Source of the DNA: Manduca sexta
Taxonomy: Eukaryota; Arthropoda; Insecta; Lepidoptera; Sphingidae
Direction: 5' to 3'
Assembly: GCF_014839805.1 (NCBI RefSeq)
Contig: NC_051124.1
Location: forward strand, 8,122,001-8,186,000
Length of the DNA: 64,000 nucleotides
This document shows positions 50,263 to 61,806 of the stretch, in pieces. Positions within the stretch are counted from its first letter, which is position 1; each line of letters starts with the position of its first letter. The notes below the pieces were generated by a model. The model ran no database searches. It worked only from the letters and a program-made list of their open reading frames with translations, and was not told the origin of the DNA. Position numbers and translations under genes: made by a program.

Positions 50263-51486
50263 CTCTAAGCGATTTATTCCAATCACAATAATTGTAAATA
50301 ATTTTAGATGGACTTTCAGTAGGTAATTGTTTGACAATACTGACTTCGCTTTAATTTGTTCTAGTTTGAGTGTGGCCTAATTCTCGTTTGGGGATGAAAT
50401 ATATGAAACAGGATTTGTTGAAATGTCATAGTTTTGCGTATAACAAAAATAAAATTCTTAACTGTATAACTTTGTGAGACGTGCGTGTTTTTGCTTTAGA
50501 TGTCATGTTTGATGTGGGTTCACATCTTCATTATTTGTTGACACCAAAATGCGAACTCTAAATAAAGACACGTCCTTTTCAATACACCGATTTAATATAC
50601 TTGTATTTTAGACGTATCTGTCATTTTATATTTCTATTTTTACTCTATCTTTATAAGCTTTGTTGAAAATAAATACAACGTACAAAAAAAAATGATTTTA
50701 ATGTGAATTAAAATTTTCATGCGGACCATACTCCAATAATACATTTCCAGTCATATCTGAAAATAAAATGTATTCCAAGAAAAAGATTTTTTCCAATATA
50801 ATTCTGTTACGGTTAAATGAAGACGAGGTCTGTTCGTGCTTTTATAATAATTTTACGCGGAAGCAGGTGAGTGTAAACTCTGTTATACTTATTTCTTTTC
50901 GCTCGAAGTGGAAATTCGCACTGAGTTACGGCAAAAATCAGTTTAACATCTTCCTTATTTCGTGAATGTTTATTAAGCTTAGGCGGAATTTTGTACGCAA
51001 ATGATGGTGCCATGGGCAGCGCTTTTGTTATTTTATACTTATTTTATCGTTTAATTCTAAAAAACGACATCGCGTAAAACTATGTTTACGATAATATTTT
51101 TTCTGAGATATCAAAAATAAGGGAAATGGCTAATAATAAATAATATATACTCTATCCTAGTTAAATGTACTGAAAAAATACACATAACATTTATATTAAT
51201 GTTATATCTCTAATTATATATAGTAACTATCACAGATGACTTAACTGGATATCGTATGAAGTAAAACAATTCATTTAACATCAGCTACTTGTAGTTATGT
51301 CTGTTTGTGTATGCCACCACGATGGAGATTAGACGCGTACGCGTTCTGATGTTATCATTATCAGTTTACTTTAGTTCACTGCTTCTTAACAGCGTGTCAC
51401 AGAGCTCTGATAATATAATCCTATTGAATTGTGTTCAATAATTGTTGTCTTAATTAGTATTGGTAGGGCGTAAACTTTTTTCTTTA

Positions 51487-51725
51487 TTTTATACGTGACC
51501 CCACTGGGCCAGATGGTAAGTGGAGTGGAATTCAATAGATTGTCGACTGACGAGAGATGATTACCCCTCGGCAGTCGACACAATTATGTCGGCCTGTTGG
51601 AACCGGATATACACAGGCTGATCGCGGAACGCAACAATTACGTGGGCCACTATGGCCGGTTTTAACACCTTGTGCACGGTAGTCGCTATCGGGACGGAAA
51701 TAAATATATCCTATCAGCAAAAAAA
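51487..51725 (+). repeat. Dispersed repeat family A, copy 2
   Basis: It matches the 20052 and 61427 copies: ATTACCCCTCGGCAGTCGA, ACAATTATGTCGGCCTGTTG, GATATACACAGGCTGATC, ACGTGGGCCACTATGGCCGG, TTTTAACACCTTGTGCACGG and TCGCTATCGGGACGG, then ATATATCCTA(C)CA. This copy keeps the upstream CGTGACCCCACTGGGCCAGA block. Confidence 0.85.
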
Positions 51726-52529
51726 TAGTATGAATGCAATCTCCCGTGGTGATAGCGTTGAAATTTGTACAGGTTAATAGGTTCGCGTAGTATTATTTTT
51801 AGGTGAGTAAATTTTTTTATAACTGATATTTTAGTTTAGTTTAAATATGTTTAAAGTCAGCCACAAAGGTACCCGAACAAATTCAAAAGTTCAAAACGTT
51901 TCTACACATTCGTTCTACAATTGAAATATTATTTTTTTACTTAAATAAAGTAAACCCTTTAAAGTTTATTTTAGTGCAGAAAAAACTATTGTTAAAAGGG
52001 ACCCAGACGTTTCAAAGTGATTTTAAAATTTTAATTTTTCAGCTGCTCTTGTGGGTGACTGTACCTAGAGTTTGATAGTCTCGGCATTATACCGATGCTT
52101 GTTTAACTTTTCCAACTTGATATTAAACGTGAAATGTATATAAAATACTACTTATACCTTAGTTAGCGAAGCGTAACCACGCGAAGTACTACAGGAATAG
52201 ATGAGAAAATGCCACTATTTTCCTTAATGAAGTCGCGGTTGGAATTTGATGGTAAATCCTATTTATTATAAACGCTTAAGCAACGAGAGCGCGAGCTGAA
52301 TTATTTATTTTCGTTCCATCAGCAGTTTCAAATATCATGTTGTTAGTTCAGAATATGAATGACTGATATATGAGGCAGTCAAGAGATAAGCTCCACTCTC
52401 ATCTAAAACTGGCCAGCGTAGTTAAAAGTCTTTTAACCCCCGACGCAAAAAGTGGTGTTATAAGTTTAACTTATGTATTTTCAAGTCGCTTTCAAAGGGC
52501 TGTTAGACAATATATACGTGTAATAGTGT

Positions 52530-52830
52530 ATCTATATGTCTGTGGTATCATAGTTCCCAAACAAATTGACCGGCATCAAACAAATTGACCGATTTTGATG
52601 CGTATTCTTTTGTTTGAAAGCTGATATGATGGGGATGGTTTTTAGCTATAACTTACGAAGATCTATTTAGGCTTTTAAAGGTCATCAGCTCATTTCTTAC
52701 TTTGACAGGTCCTACTGTTACTTTAGAAGAATTTCCAAAATATGGCAGCTTTGTGCTGATGCTGCAGTATCAGGTAGTCTGGGAGATATCCAACTTCTTA
52801 GTACCTTATAGTAGACAAAGCGTGTTATGG
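52530..52830 (+). repeat. Dispersed repeat family E, copy 2
   Basis: Contains TATGTCTGTGG, ACAAATTGACCGATTTTGAT, GTTTGAAAGCTGATATGATG, ATGGTTTTTAGCTATAA, GAAGATCTATTTAGG, TTTGACAGGTCCTAC and GAGATATCCAACTTCTTAGT. The ACAAATTGACCG block is duplicated locally (AAACAAATTGACCGGCATC then AAACAAATTGACCGATTTT near 52559-52595). Confidence 0.7.
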
Positions 52831-52974
52831 CTCATAATCATCGTTTCAATGATACGATTTCATATAGAAGATTTTAGAGAAAATTAAGTTGAAAATTTGA
52901 CACAAAAAATATCTTCTAAAAAGAAAAAAAAAATGTCCTCTTACTTTATTAGAGTAGTATATAGTACTTACCTA

Positions 52975-53102
52975 GTAATATTTTAACCCTAGCGTCGACG
53001 CGTCGGGGGACCTATAAAGAAGTATTTTCATCGTCCCTGATGCGGGTTCGGTCCCCCACGTGACGACGCGACGTTGGGATCAAAATATCACTAAAATATT
53101 AC
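52975..53102. repeat. Fold-back element (imperfect inverted repeat)
   Basis: The left arm 52975-53012 ends GGGGGACC; the right arm begins GGTCCCCC at 53050. Outward, the arms also match as GCGTCG/CGACGC, CCC/GGG and AATATTTT/AAAATATT with small offsets. The loop is about 37 bp. TTAACCCTAG at 52983-52992 recalls a piggyBac-type end, but the right side lacks a matching TTAA, so the class is open. Confidence 0.65.
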
Positions 53103-53601
53103 TTATAATAAAATTAATGGACAAGCAAAATCATTTCATTCTTTTATATTCAAACAATTTTGTCGGTGGTTTTTAAAAAAAAACCGCAATAAAGAAAAAC
53201 CACGTAGTCGGGTAAGATCAGGGAGGTAGAACGTAAAGCCTTATTTTTCTTATTTTTTAATCGAACGTATTGAATTCTAAATACTTAATAGCTAGTTAAT
53301 ACCTCCATAAAGATAACAGTGCAATAATTATGTCGTACAAAACAAAATTTAATAATCCATTCGAAGACCGCAGAATCCGTCGGCGCAGTGGTCCGAATCT
53401 GAATTACGAAGATTACATTGAAATGGTAATTACCGATGTTAGCACAAAGGCTTGGATTTTCTCGGTTTACATTTTGAGTGTGAAGTAAGGCAAGATTTGT
53501 ATAATTACAATTATGGTAATCTATTGTTCTTGATTATTTGTTTAGGATCTTTGTTGTCGCTGAAATGTAAAAGTAATATTTTTTTAATGTACGGAATAAC
53601 T

Positions 53602-53895
53602 TTTTTTTATTGCTTTAAATGCCGCGACGAGCTTGCCGTTTGCCTGATGGTAAGTGATACGACCGCCCATAAATAGTAAAACACCATCTAACACTTTGAA
53701 TTATAAATTATTGTTTGGTATTCCATTGCGCTCGCCATTCCGAGGCATGAGATGTTAAGTCTTATTATGTCCAGTAGTTGCATTGACTACAATGTCTTTC
53801 AAACCGAAACACAACAGTGATTACACACTGACTTTTGGTGGCAGAAATAGACATTGCGGTGGTACCCACCTACCAGGCCGACTCTTGCATATGAG
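53602..53895 (+). repeat. Dispersed repeat family B, copy 1
   Basis: It begins TTTTTTATTGCTTTAAATGC, then GACGAGCTTGCCGTTTGCCT, GATGGTAAGTGATACGACCG, CCCATAAATAGTA, TTGGTATTCCATTGCGCTCG, TTAAGTCTTATTATGTCCAG, AACAGTGATTACACACTG and TAGACATTGCGGTGGTACC. Other copies: 57236-57570 (plus) and 59575-59800 (minus). Probably a SINE or MITE; no clear target duplication was found by eye. Confidence 0.85.
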
Positions 53896-53932
53896 AGTAA
53901 ACGAAAATGAAAGTTTCTTTTGTTGTTTATTA

Positions 53933-54236
53933 CTAGCTTTTGCTCGCGGCTTTGCCCTCGTGAAGGAGTTTTTCTGGATAAAAGTCCCACTATACATTTT
54001 CCCGGGATAGTAGCATTATAACCTTCCCAGGGTCTTATACTATCTCCATAACAAATTTTGCTTTCTTATACCACGTTTTATGTCACGTCCCGTTCCCGTG
54101 GGGATAAAAAGTGTCCTATGTCCGTCTCCTGGTTCTAAGCTACATCTCCACCAATTTTAAGCCAAATCGGTTCATCCGTTCGTGAGTTATAAATAGTGTA
54201 ACTAACACCACTTTATTTTACATATATAGATTGCAT
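53933..54236 (+). repeat. RTE-tail-like short repeat (family C), near full length
   Basis: It begins CTAGCTTTTGCTCGCGGCTT TGCCC (53933 on), then GAAGGAGTTTTTCTGGATAA, TTTTCCCGGGATAGTAGC, GTGTCCTATGTCCGTCTCC, AAATCGGTTCATCCGTTCGT GAG, and ends TTTTACATATATAGATTG. It sits about 40 bp after a family B copy in the same orientation. Best-preserved copy in the window. Confidence 0.85.
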
Positions 54237-56877
54237 ATCGATACTTTTTTAACAAAATCATGAAGATGTTGGAGAAGTCAATATCATCCTAACACAGTAC
54301 ACGTACGCTAGACTTGAAATTACACAGAGAAAAAAGACCCATGGCCCATCAAAACAGGCCATTGTAATTCTAACAGTGATTATGGTTTATATTGTAAACA
54401 TCAGTCAGTTTAATGCGGTCCATTAATTTCACAGCACGTATCGTGATATGAGTATATATGTGTCGTGCCAGCGGCCCCTCCCGGCGCCCGCTGCGTTCGC
54501 TCATTGTAGCCGTTAGAAACTGTTCCCTCAATTAGTATATTAGATTTGTATGTCGCCTCTATAACTCCGGCTATCCGTCGCCATCAACTCAACATTATCG
54601 GGCACAGTACGGAAACGGCTTATTAAACTTTATATTTAATCACTCGACACACTAGAAAGTTATATTTCTGTTAGTACCGGTATGCGCGAGAAATGTTCAC
54701 TGTAATTCGTTGAATATTTTCGTTTTTATTTATTTCATTTCGGATGATAACGTGTCTTCGGTCCCCTTCTGTATAGTATGGTGTGGGCATGTATATTATA
54801 AGTGGTTTATACCAAGTATTGTTATTTGTAAATTCTATAAATTCAACACATTATATCGTACATTAATCTAGAAGCTTACACTAGCGCGTTTGTCATCGTA
54901 TATATAAATGTATATTAGGTATGTACATACGGATCAATATATTTTTAATGTTATTATCTGTGAATTAGTTTAGCCAATAGAGTCGTAAAAAAGTTGTTAG
55001 CATCTTAATAGTCGGTTATATGAGATTCGCATTAACGTTGCTTTACTGTATTTTTCAACACTGCGCAATTGAGATGTTTAATCGACGCTATCTAATGATG
55101 ATTGAAACGTCGCCTGTAAGTGGCGCCAGTGACCGGCTTATCGCGGTCATCACGTAAACGAGTCGATGCTAATTGAGATTTATGTATCATTAGCATGTTC
55201 GCTTCATCGTTCTCGTCTAATACAAATTAAAAAAAAAACAACCCTTTTTAAATATTTGTTTCTTCGGTTGTAAAGTTCTTGAAACGCATTTGTGCCAGTC
55301 GTATCGCTATTGTGGTGCAACAAAGAGGTTTCATGTGTACACTGCGAAGGATTTAAATTTCGAACAATCTTTTCTTTTCCACATCTAATACTAGTAAATT
55401 CTGTAGGTACTTACGAGTAGATATTGCACAAGCGGATTATATTGGCTCGAATAAAGGACACCAACTGAGTATTGTCTATGCTGTGATGTGTGCAAAACAA
55501 TATAACACTAATGTGTAATACCGAAAGCTTTTAGCGGATGGTGAGACGCAAAAGGACGTATGTGAACGTTGTGCGATAAAAGGGCTTAAGTGCGACCTTT
55601 GTGTACAAAGGATTAAGATTTTTCGGATTACTCGTACGATAAAACAGCGTCCTTGCTGTTAACATTTGTCCAGCGGTGCTGCTTCCTCTGATATTTTACG
55701 ATATCTGCTATCCATCGGGGTACTTTATTGGAATTACGCCAAAGTGGATAAGTTCCAGTCGGTAGTAGTATTGTGTAAATTGTCATGTACTTAAACAATA
55801 CATCGTTATAAGTTTGTTTTGTCTCTAATAAAACACGAGGACGTGTTTGTAATCGTTTTGTGCCGATGTTACGGTGTTTGTGCAAAAGAGGGCGCGCGGT
55901 ATGGAAAGAGCGTGTGCTGTCGCATGTTCGCTTGTTTCGAAGCGCTTTGTCAAATGAGACTCGCGAGGGTCATAAATAAACTTACATTACTAAAACTCCA
56001 AGGTTCGATGATTAAATTTTGTCTTGGTCACATATTAATCTTTCCATCATTTCTATCTAGAGTAATCATTATTATTCAGCTTACAAAAAAATTTCGTCAT
56101 ATTAAATTTTAAAGGCCGAAATATCCATGATTATTAATTATTTTTACGTTTTTCTTTCAACTGCGAGAACTAATCACTAACTAGACGTGAATTTAAATTC
56201 TTTACTTGCCAATACTTGTTTAGTTACCCAGATTAAAGGTGAAACAAAATGTATGAAAATGGACCTTGAGGTATCGCCTTAATCAATAATGATCAGTTTC
56301 CCGTACACGTTTACGATTTAAATAGTTCCAAATTTAAATTTTGGTTCCACATCGTCGATTTCAATGGTATTGTTGGCGTAAATGCGTCACCGTTCATTGC
56401 ACATCGATAAACACGGGCATATCGATAACGTAAACAAATTTTTAATTATCGAACGTCCATCGTTATAATTGCGTGTACAAACAAATTATATTCCTAAAAA
56501 TGAAATTAAAAACGTGACGCGCGCAAACCATAACGTCGAGATAAAAGCCTGCCATGACATCTAATGAGAATGGAAAACGATAAAAGCGACCACACAATCT
56601 CTGCCCCTGGGAAATACTCTGAAAAGGTTTTAGGCGTTTCAGCAGTTCCAATTGGGTAGTTGGATATTCTTAAAAATGAACAGATATTTAATATCAATAC
56701 GGTTTGTGAACAATGCTCTAGGTTTTTTTAATCAGTCAATAATGAAAGAGGATATATTGTTCGTAAAAGGATATTTTATTATAACTTAGATTATGATATC
56801 ACTTTATCATCCATTAGTCTTAGATATTTATTCAACCAATATCTTCACTTTCGATTATACTTTATTAACACACTATA

Positions 56878-57010
56878 TTTGCTCGCGGCATCACCTGCGT
56901 AAAGGAGTATTCCGAAGTAAAAAGTAGCCTACATCCTACCAACTATCTCCATACCCAATTTTAATGGAATACCATTTGCTAACTTTTGAGTTCATTTCGT
57001 TTAAACAGAC
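56878..57010 (+). repeat. RTE-tail-like short repeat (family C), truncated
   Basis: TTTGCTCGCGGCATCACC, GTAAAGGAGTATTCCGAAGT, AAAAAGTAGCCTACATCCTA and ATCTCCATACCCAATTTTA match the first half of the 53933 copy. The AATCGGTTCA half is missing or badly diverged. Confidence 0.7.
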
Positions 57011-57114
57011 GCAGCATGGGAATATGTTTTATAAAATAAGTGGTTAAAAAAAATCCAGAAAATATTATATCATTGAATATTCATAATACGCTTGCTCATA
57101 TTTCCAATAATAAT

Positions 57115-57235
57115 CATCATCAACCTGCTGCTGGTCATAGGGCTTCTCCGATATGCGCCATTTTACCATGACTTCGGCCTGTCGCATCTAATTCTTGCCA
57201 GCGATCTTCCGCAGAACGTCAAGTAGATCCAACTC
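57115..57235 (-). pseudogene. Non-LTR reverse transcriptase C-terminal remnant (minus)
   Basis: The minus strand reads DVLRKIAGKN-stop-MRQAEVMVKWR, then EKPYDQQQVDDD. This corresponds to the common end (D)DLRKIAGRNWMRQAEDR..WR...EAY.QQW of insect endonuclease-reverse transcriptases, with the usual Trp codon turned into a stop (TAG). The remainder of the element is absent. Confidence 0.72.
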
Positions 57236-57570
57236 CTTTTTTTTTATTGCTTTGACGAGTGACGAATGGCGAGCGAATGACGAGACGAGCTTGCCGTTCG
57301 CCTGATGGTAAGCGATATGAACGCCCATAAACAGTAGAATTAACACATTAATTATTCAACATTCAACACCTTGAATTACAAAGTATTATTTGGTATTCCA
57401 CTGCGCTCGCCATCCTGAGACAAGAGATGTTAAGTCTCATTATGTCCAGTAGTTGCACCAAATACAATCTTCTTCAAACTGGAACACAAGAGTGACTACG
57501 CATTGCTGTTTGGCGGTAGAAATAGACATTGCGGTGGTACCTACCCAGGCGGACTCTCACATATAGGAGA
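57236..57570 (+). repeat. Dispersed repeat family B, copy 2
   Basis: TTTTTTTATTGCTTTGACGA, GACGAGCTTGCCGTTCGCCT, GATGGTAAGCGATATGAACG, CCCATAAACAGTAGAA, TTGGTATTCCACTGCGCTCG, TTAAGTCTCATTATGTCCAG and TAGACATTGCGGTGGTACCT. It carries an inserted or duplicated GACGAATGGCGAGCGAATGA stretch near the start, unlike the 53602 copy. Confidence 0.85.
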
Positions 57571-58174
57571 CCTATCATCAGTACCCAGTAGGGATTAATA
57601 ATATTAGAACAGTTTATTAACAGCGAACGATACGATTGGTACAAAAATAAATGTGATCATATAGTGTCATCGGAAGATTTACTTATATTCGGATTATCTA
57701 TGAGTAGGATAGATATGACGTACGTCCGTATAGAAAAATCCCTCGGGCAATACATTATTGGATATTATCCAAGGAAAACTTAATTATGACGGCACAATGT
57801 GCAGAAATAACTCGTGCCTTCTAATGGAAGTTCGGCGCGCCGTTGCGTACATTCATAAGGTTATGGTAGGGAAAAATGTCTCATTTGCGAAATTATAGTT
57901 CTTATATCACTTAGGACTGATTTTGCAATCAGATAAAAGTTATTTATAAGGGAAAATATAAATAGTTTTAAAATATTTAACATAGAAGCAAGACTTAAAA
58001 TGAAAACAATATGAGTTTATCTATAGGTGGAGTTAAGAATCCTGCGCATCCTGTTCGTTGGGAGTTTAGAAGACTAAGATCCCTCATCAGGTTTTTAAGC
58101 CTAAAAGTCAGATGACCCATTCACAAGTGTGTTATTCTTACCATAAATATAATTTATAGCCATCTTAATATATA

Positions 58175-58425
58175 GACTTCCTCGATGGCGTAGTTGTTCT
58201 GCATGCGCGGTACGGCAGCGCTCTGAGGTCCTGGGTTCGAATCCCGAGTCGGACAATGATATTTGAGTTTTTTTGCTCAGTATCAGCCCGGAGTCTGGAA
58301 TTCGATATGGCGATAGGCTCCCCCCCCCCTATAACATCATGGGACGGAACACACTTGGCGAATAGTGGGTGCCCTGGTTGCGCCTCTGCATGCCCCTTCG
58401 GGGATAAATGCGTGATGTTTATTTG
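58175..58425 (+). mobile_element. tRNA-derived SINE type 1
   Basis: GACTTCCTCGATGGCGTAG with A box TGGCGTAGTT (58186-58195), B box GGTTCGAATCC (58234-58244), CAGTATCAGCCCGGAGTCTGG, GATATGGCGATAGGCTC, a C run, ATCATGGGACGGAACACACT, CTCTGCATGCCCCTTCGGGG and ATAAATGCGTGATGTTTATT. Flanks share only AATATATA, so the target duplication is weak. More complete at the 3' end than the 19177 copy. Confidence 0.88.
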
Positions 58426-59574
58426 TTTTAAAATATATAATTAATAGGTGAACCATTGTAATATATTCCGTTTAAATTGCTTTGTAGCTAATTGCCAACT
58501 ACTAAAGATAAACAAATGTTAAATTTATGCCATACATTAGAAGTAATTTCTCAAAGTAACAGGTGTCTAAGATGTATTAAGTTTACACAGTTAATTGTTT
58601 CGAACGATACAATCTACGATAAAATTTGCATTCAAATAGACTTCATCGAAATCAATTTAAGTCGGCTGGATGGGTCAGGCAGCGGTCTGAAGTTTGCGCG
58701 AGCCGATATGAAATTTGTTACGTTCCCTATTACCCTTGTTTGTGGAACAATATTGAAGTTCCATTTAGCTTCGGTTACTTGGAATATTTAGCGTGATTAG
58801 TATTAGTTATAACGGCAATTTAGTATATTCACTTAATTTTAAGGGTATTGCTTAAAAATAATATTGGAATTGAAAGAGTTCATAGTATTTGGATTTTTAT
58901 AATCTTATAGTTTTCGTTCGGATTCGCGAATAGCAGTAGGTAGTAGTAAGTAATACATATGCCTAATTTTTTTACTGTTGTACGAAACATTAATGATTTA
59001 AACACATAAAACTTCCCCTTGAATCAGTCCATCTATTGGTGAAAACCGTGTGTAACCTGTTTGGTAGTTTCTGAATTTATCGCGTTTTGGCAGACAGGTA
59101 CGTTGGAAGGACTTAGTTTTATAATATGTAGTTTTGTAAGGATCTCTTTTAAAATAACATTCTAATAGCCTGGTTTTTTACTAGCAAATTTGTGATATAT
59201 TATAATAGTCACTTAACTTCAAAACTCTCAATAAAAGGTAATTTGATTGGAGTTTGACCTTAAAACGACATGCACATTTGCCTCATATCACATTGCCTGT
59301 GCCATTGTCACCAAAGTCAGCCGAAAACCCACTCTGATGGGACGCGACGTATCAAAAAACAAAGTCATAATTGTTTGAATTTACAAAGCAATTACTCTTG
59401 TCCGCGTTTGAATTATTTAAGTCAGCGATCATTGAGGTCGGGATGTTAAATACCACCATAGAGTTGGGTACACGTCTTAATTGCTAATATTTGTCAGAAA
59501 TTAAAACTAATGATTAGAAGGCCACCTATAAGCGCGATACATATTGAGATCCTGACAAACAGCCTATTGACTTT

Positions 59575-59800
59575 ACCATGCTTAATGACAGACTCCGAGC
59601 TGTTGCGAGGTGGAAAAAATACCATATAATAATTAACATCTCACGTCTCAGAATGGCAAGCGCAGTGGAATACCAAACAATACTTGGTAAATCAAGGTGT
59701 TGGATGTTGTTTCTACTGTTTATGGGCGGTTGTATCGCTTACTATCAGGCGAACGGCAAGCTCGTCTTGTCATTCAAAGCAATAAAAGAAAAAAACCCCT
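59575..59800 (-). repeat. Dispersed repeat family B, copy 3 (minus)
   Basis: On the minus strand: TTTTTTTCTTTTATTGCTTT GAATGAC, AAGACGAGCTTGCCGTTCGC, CTGATAGTAAGCGATACAACC, GCCCATAAACAGTAG, TTGGTATTCCACTGCGCTTG. The 74-aa plus-strand ORF here (59578-59802) is simply this repeat read backwards. Confidence 0.82.
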
Positions 59801-59840
59801 AATGATAACTTATCCCTCGTCAGTCGATACAATTATGCCT
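59801..59840 (+). repeat. Dispersed repeat family A, short fragment next to exon G
   Basis: AATGATAACTTATCCCTCGTCAG-like segment followed by CAGTCGATACAATTATGCC (59820-59839) matches the centre of family A (ATGATTACCCCTCGGCAGTCGATACAATTATGCC). It stops about 37 bp before the exon G acceptor and abuts the minus-strand family B copy. Confidence 0.7.
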
Positions 59841-59876
59841 TTGAAACCGTTTTAACAGTAACTTGTTTATTTTCAG

Positions 59877-60035
59877 GTACTTTTAGTACACGAAGCGTCG
59901 AAGGGTAGTTTTTCGCGGGTGTTCGATCTGGAGGCCGGCGACGACACAGATCCCGACCCACCGAGGACGTCGCCTTACGAGAGTCGATTCCCCATCAACA
60001 TTGGTATTACTGGATACGTGGCTACTACGGGCGAG
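59877..60035 (+). CDS. Pde11: Pde11 exon G: GAF-B beta core
   Basis: Acceptor CTTGTTTATTTTCAG|GTA, donor GGCGAG|GTGAGT at 60035/60036. It has 53 codons, phase 0 at both ends (residues 296-348). It starts VLLVHEASKGSFSRVFDLE, continues with an acidic, proline-containing loop AGDDTDPDPPRTSPYE, then SRFPINIGITGYVATTGE. The GITGYVA.TGE core parallels GIVGYVAESGE of GAF-A, so this is the second GAF domain. The acidic loop looks specific to the insect protein. A fragment of a dispersed repeat ends about 40 bp before the acceptor. Confidence 0.93.
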
Positions 60036-61806
60036 GTGAGTTCTTATATATACCGTGATAACCCGGTTATAACGATTTTGATGATGATCTAGACGCTATA
60101 TCAGATAGTTATTATAAATGGTACTCTTTTATATTTAGCTAGGATCTGCCATTTAGACAATATAACCGATGTTGCAACCGGCTTCTACTATGATTATGAT
60201 TTATAAGACGCTCTTGCCTAATTCTACCTTAATGACAAGCAAAATTTCAATTATTTCATCAATTGCGCATGTATTCTCCTGGTAAAGATTTAGCGCCAGC
60301 GTTTGGTGGCGCATTTTACTTTAGGATTTTTATGTAAAAATAATTTTGATGTTGTTTAACCCATAAGTTGACCTTTGACTTTTGGTGTAATATTTTTTTT
60401 TTTAATTGAACCTGCACTCTCCAGGTGAGACTAATGTAAATGATTTAATTTTAATTGGGTTATTTTCTACTGCTATCATTCTAAATGGCGTCTTCTCGAA
60501 ACCCACCTTAATTTTGAGCGTTTGAATGATTTATTAGTTAAAGCAAGAATAAATAGAACTTACAATGTATTGTACCAGATCATTGTTGATTGCCTCATTA
60601 ACCAGAACTTATGCAATAAATTAATTGGATATTTAAATAACGTTCAATTATTATGATTTATGTTACTTCTTTACATTCAATGTCAGGAAAACTTTATTGT
60701 GGTTGATTTTATACAAATTAAACTTTAATTATACTACAATTGAATTGTATTTAATTAAGACCATAAAACTCGTGAAACGGCAAATTTATCGAAATGTACC
60801 TAAAATTTTTTCCTTTAAAACTTTTAAATTGTTTATTTTATAGTCACAAAGTCCTGGCACTTTATTAAAATTAATTTAAAGACCCGCAGAGGAATAAAGC
60901 GAGATTGCGCACTCTTTGCATAAAGTAGTTCTAATGTGCGAACTCTCCTGAATAATGTAGTATTGCGTCGGGCCTTTGTTTTCGTGCGAATTCGTACGAT
61001 TGATTACGATTTTACGACAAATTTTGTACCAAAACTGATCAAGAGTGTGCTCTGCTTGATGCCGGAATGAGTTAACGGCCATGTCATTAACTGGATGTTG
61101 TAGTTGTTAACCTTCATTAGTTGAGCATACGGAAACTATAAAAATATGAACTAAATGATAAGGGATATGCGATTTTGTACTTTAACAATATCTACATACA
61201 GTTTTGTATTGGATGACATCAGTAGATTCGGCGCTGCATTCCGTCGACCTAAAAGAATTGGTATTTGAGGAATGTTTTAATAGGAACATGTTTCTTTGAA
61301 GAGATTGTTCAGTGTATTGCAGAACCACAATGCAGGAAATAATTTTATGTCTGCATTTCAATGAGTATGGGATTTTCTATTGTTATTATTAATATATTAA
61401 TGACAGTTTATTTACCTACACGTGCACGACAAATTGAAGCCACTGCATCTGATGGTAAGTAGTGGGCTCCAATAGAATGTCGACTGACGAGATATGATTA
61501 CCCCGCAGCAGTCGACAGAACTATGCCGGCCTGTTGAAGCAAGATATACACAGGCTGATCCCGGAACGCGACACACTTACATGGGCCACTATGGACGGTT
61601 TTAACACCTTGCGTATGGTGGTCGCTATCCGGTGGGATATAAAATATATTCCAGAGTGTCAATCAGCTGACAATTCCGGCCCACCACCTCGTCTGAACCA
61701 CGATTTTCAATGAATATAATTTGACAGTAAAAAAAAATCACCGACGCCATAATCTTTGCAAGAAACGAGAATAATTATCGAACCATTTTGTTTGACCATT
61801 TTACAG
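60036..61806 (+). other. Pde11: Pde11 intron 7
   Basis: GT-AG intron of 1771 bp, phase 0, within GAF-B. AT-rich. Its only recognisable content is a dispersed repeat copy at about 61427-61660, about 150 bp before the next acceptor. Confidence 0.85.
61427..61660 (+). repeat. Dispersed repeat family A, copy 3
   Basis: CTGCATCTGATGGTAAGTAG, AGAATGTCGACTGACGAGA, ACTATGCCGGCCTGTTGAAG, GATATACACAGGCTGATCCC, GGAACGCGACACACTTACAT, GGGCCACTATGGACGG, TTTTAACACCTTGCGTATGG and TGGTCGCTATCCGG. Same order as at 20052 and 51487. Confidence 0.85.

Larger units (their letters stand above)
45820..59876 (+). other. Pde11: Pde11 intron 6
   Basis: GT-AG intron of 14057 bp, phase 0, between the linker exon and GAF-B. 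It contains a perfect 16-bp-arm hairpin (47296-47331), a hAT MITE (49985-50262), copies of several short repeat families (51487-51725, 52530-52830, 53602-53895, 53933-54236, 56878-57010, 57236-57570, 59575-59800, 59801-59840), a fold-back (52975-53102), a retroelement coding remnant (57115-57235) and a SINE (58175-58425). GC-richer blocks at 48530-48720, 54470-54620 and 55070-55210 could be cis-regulatory. The rest is AT-rich and unremarkable. Confidence 0.85.

Noticed and set aside
55819..56112. 97-aa plus-strand ORF
   Set aside because: No recognisable domain, no splice signals in a fitting phase, and it overlaps unrelated open frames.
58492..58791. 99-aa plus-strand ORF after the SINE
   Set aside because: No family resemblance or repeat copy, and its amino-acid make-up is typical of AT-rich random sequence.
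59578..59802. 74-aa plus-strand ORF just before exon G
   Set aside because: It is the reverse of dispersed repeat family B, also present at 53602 and 57236 in the other orientation.
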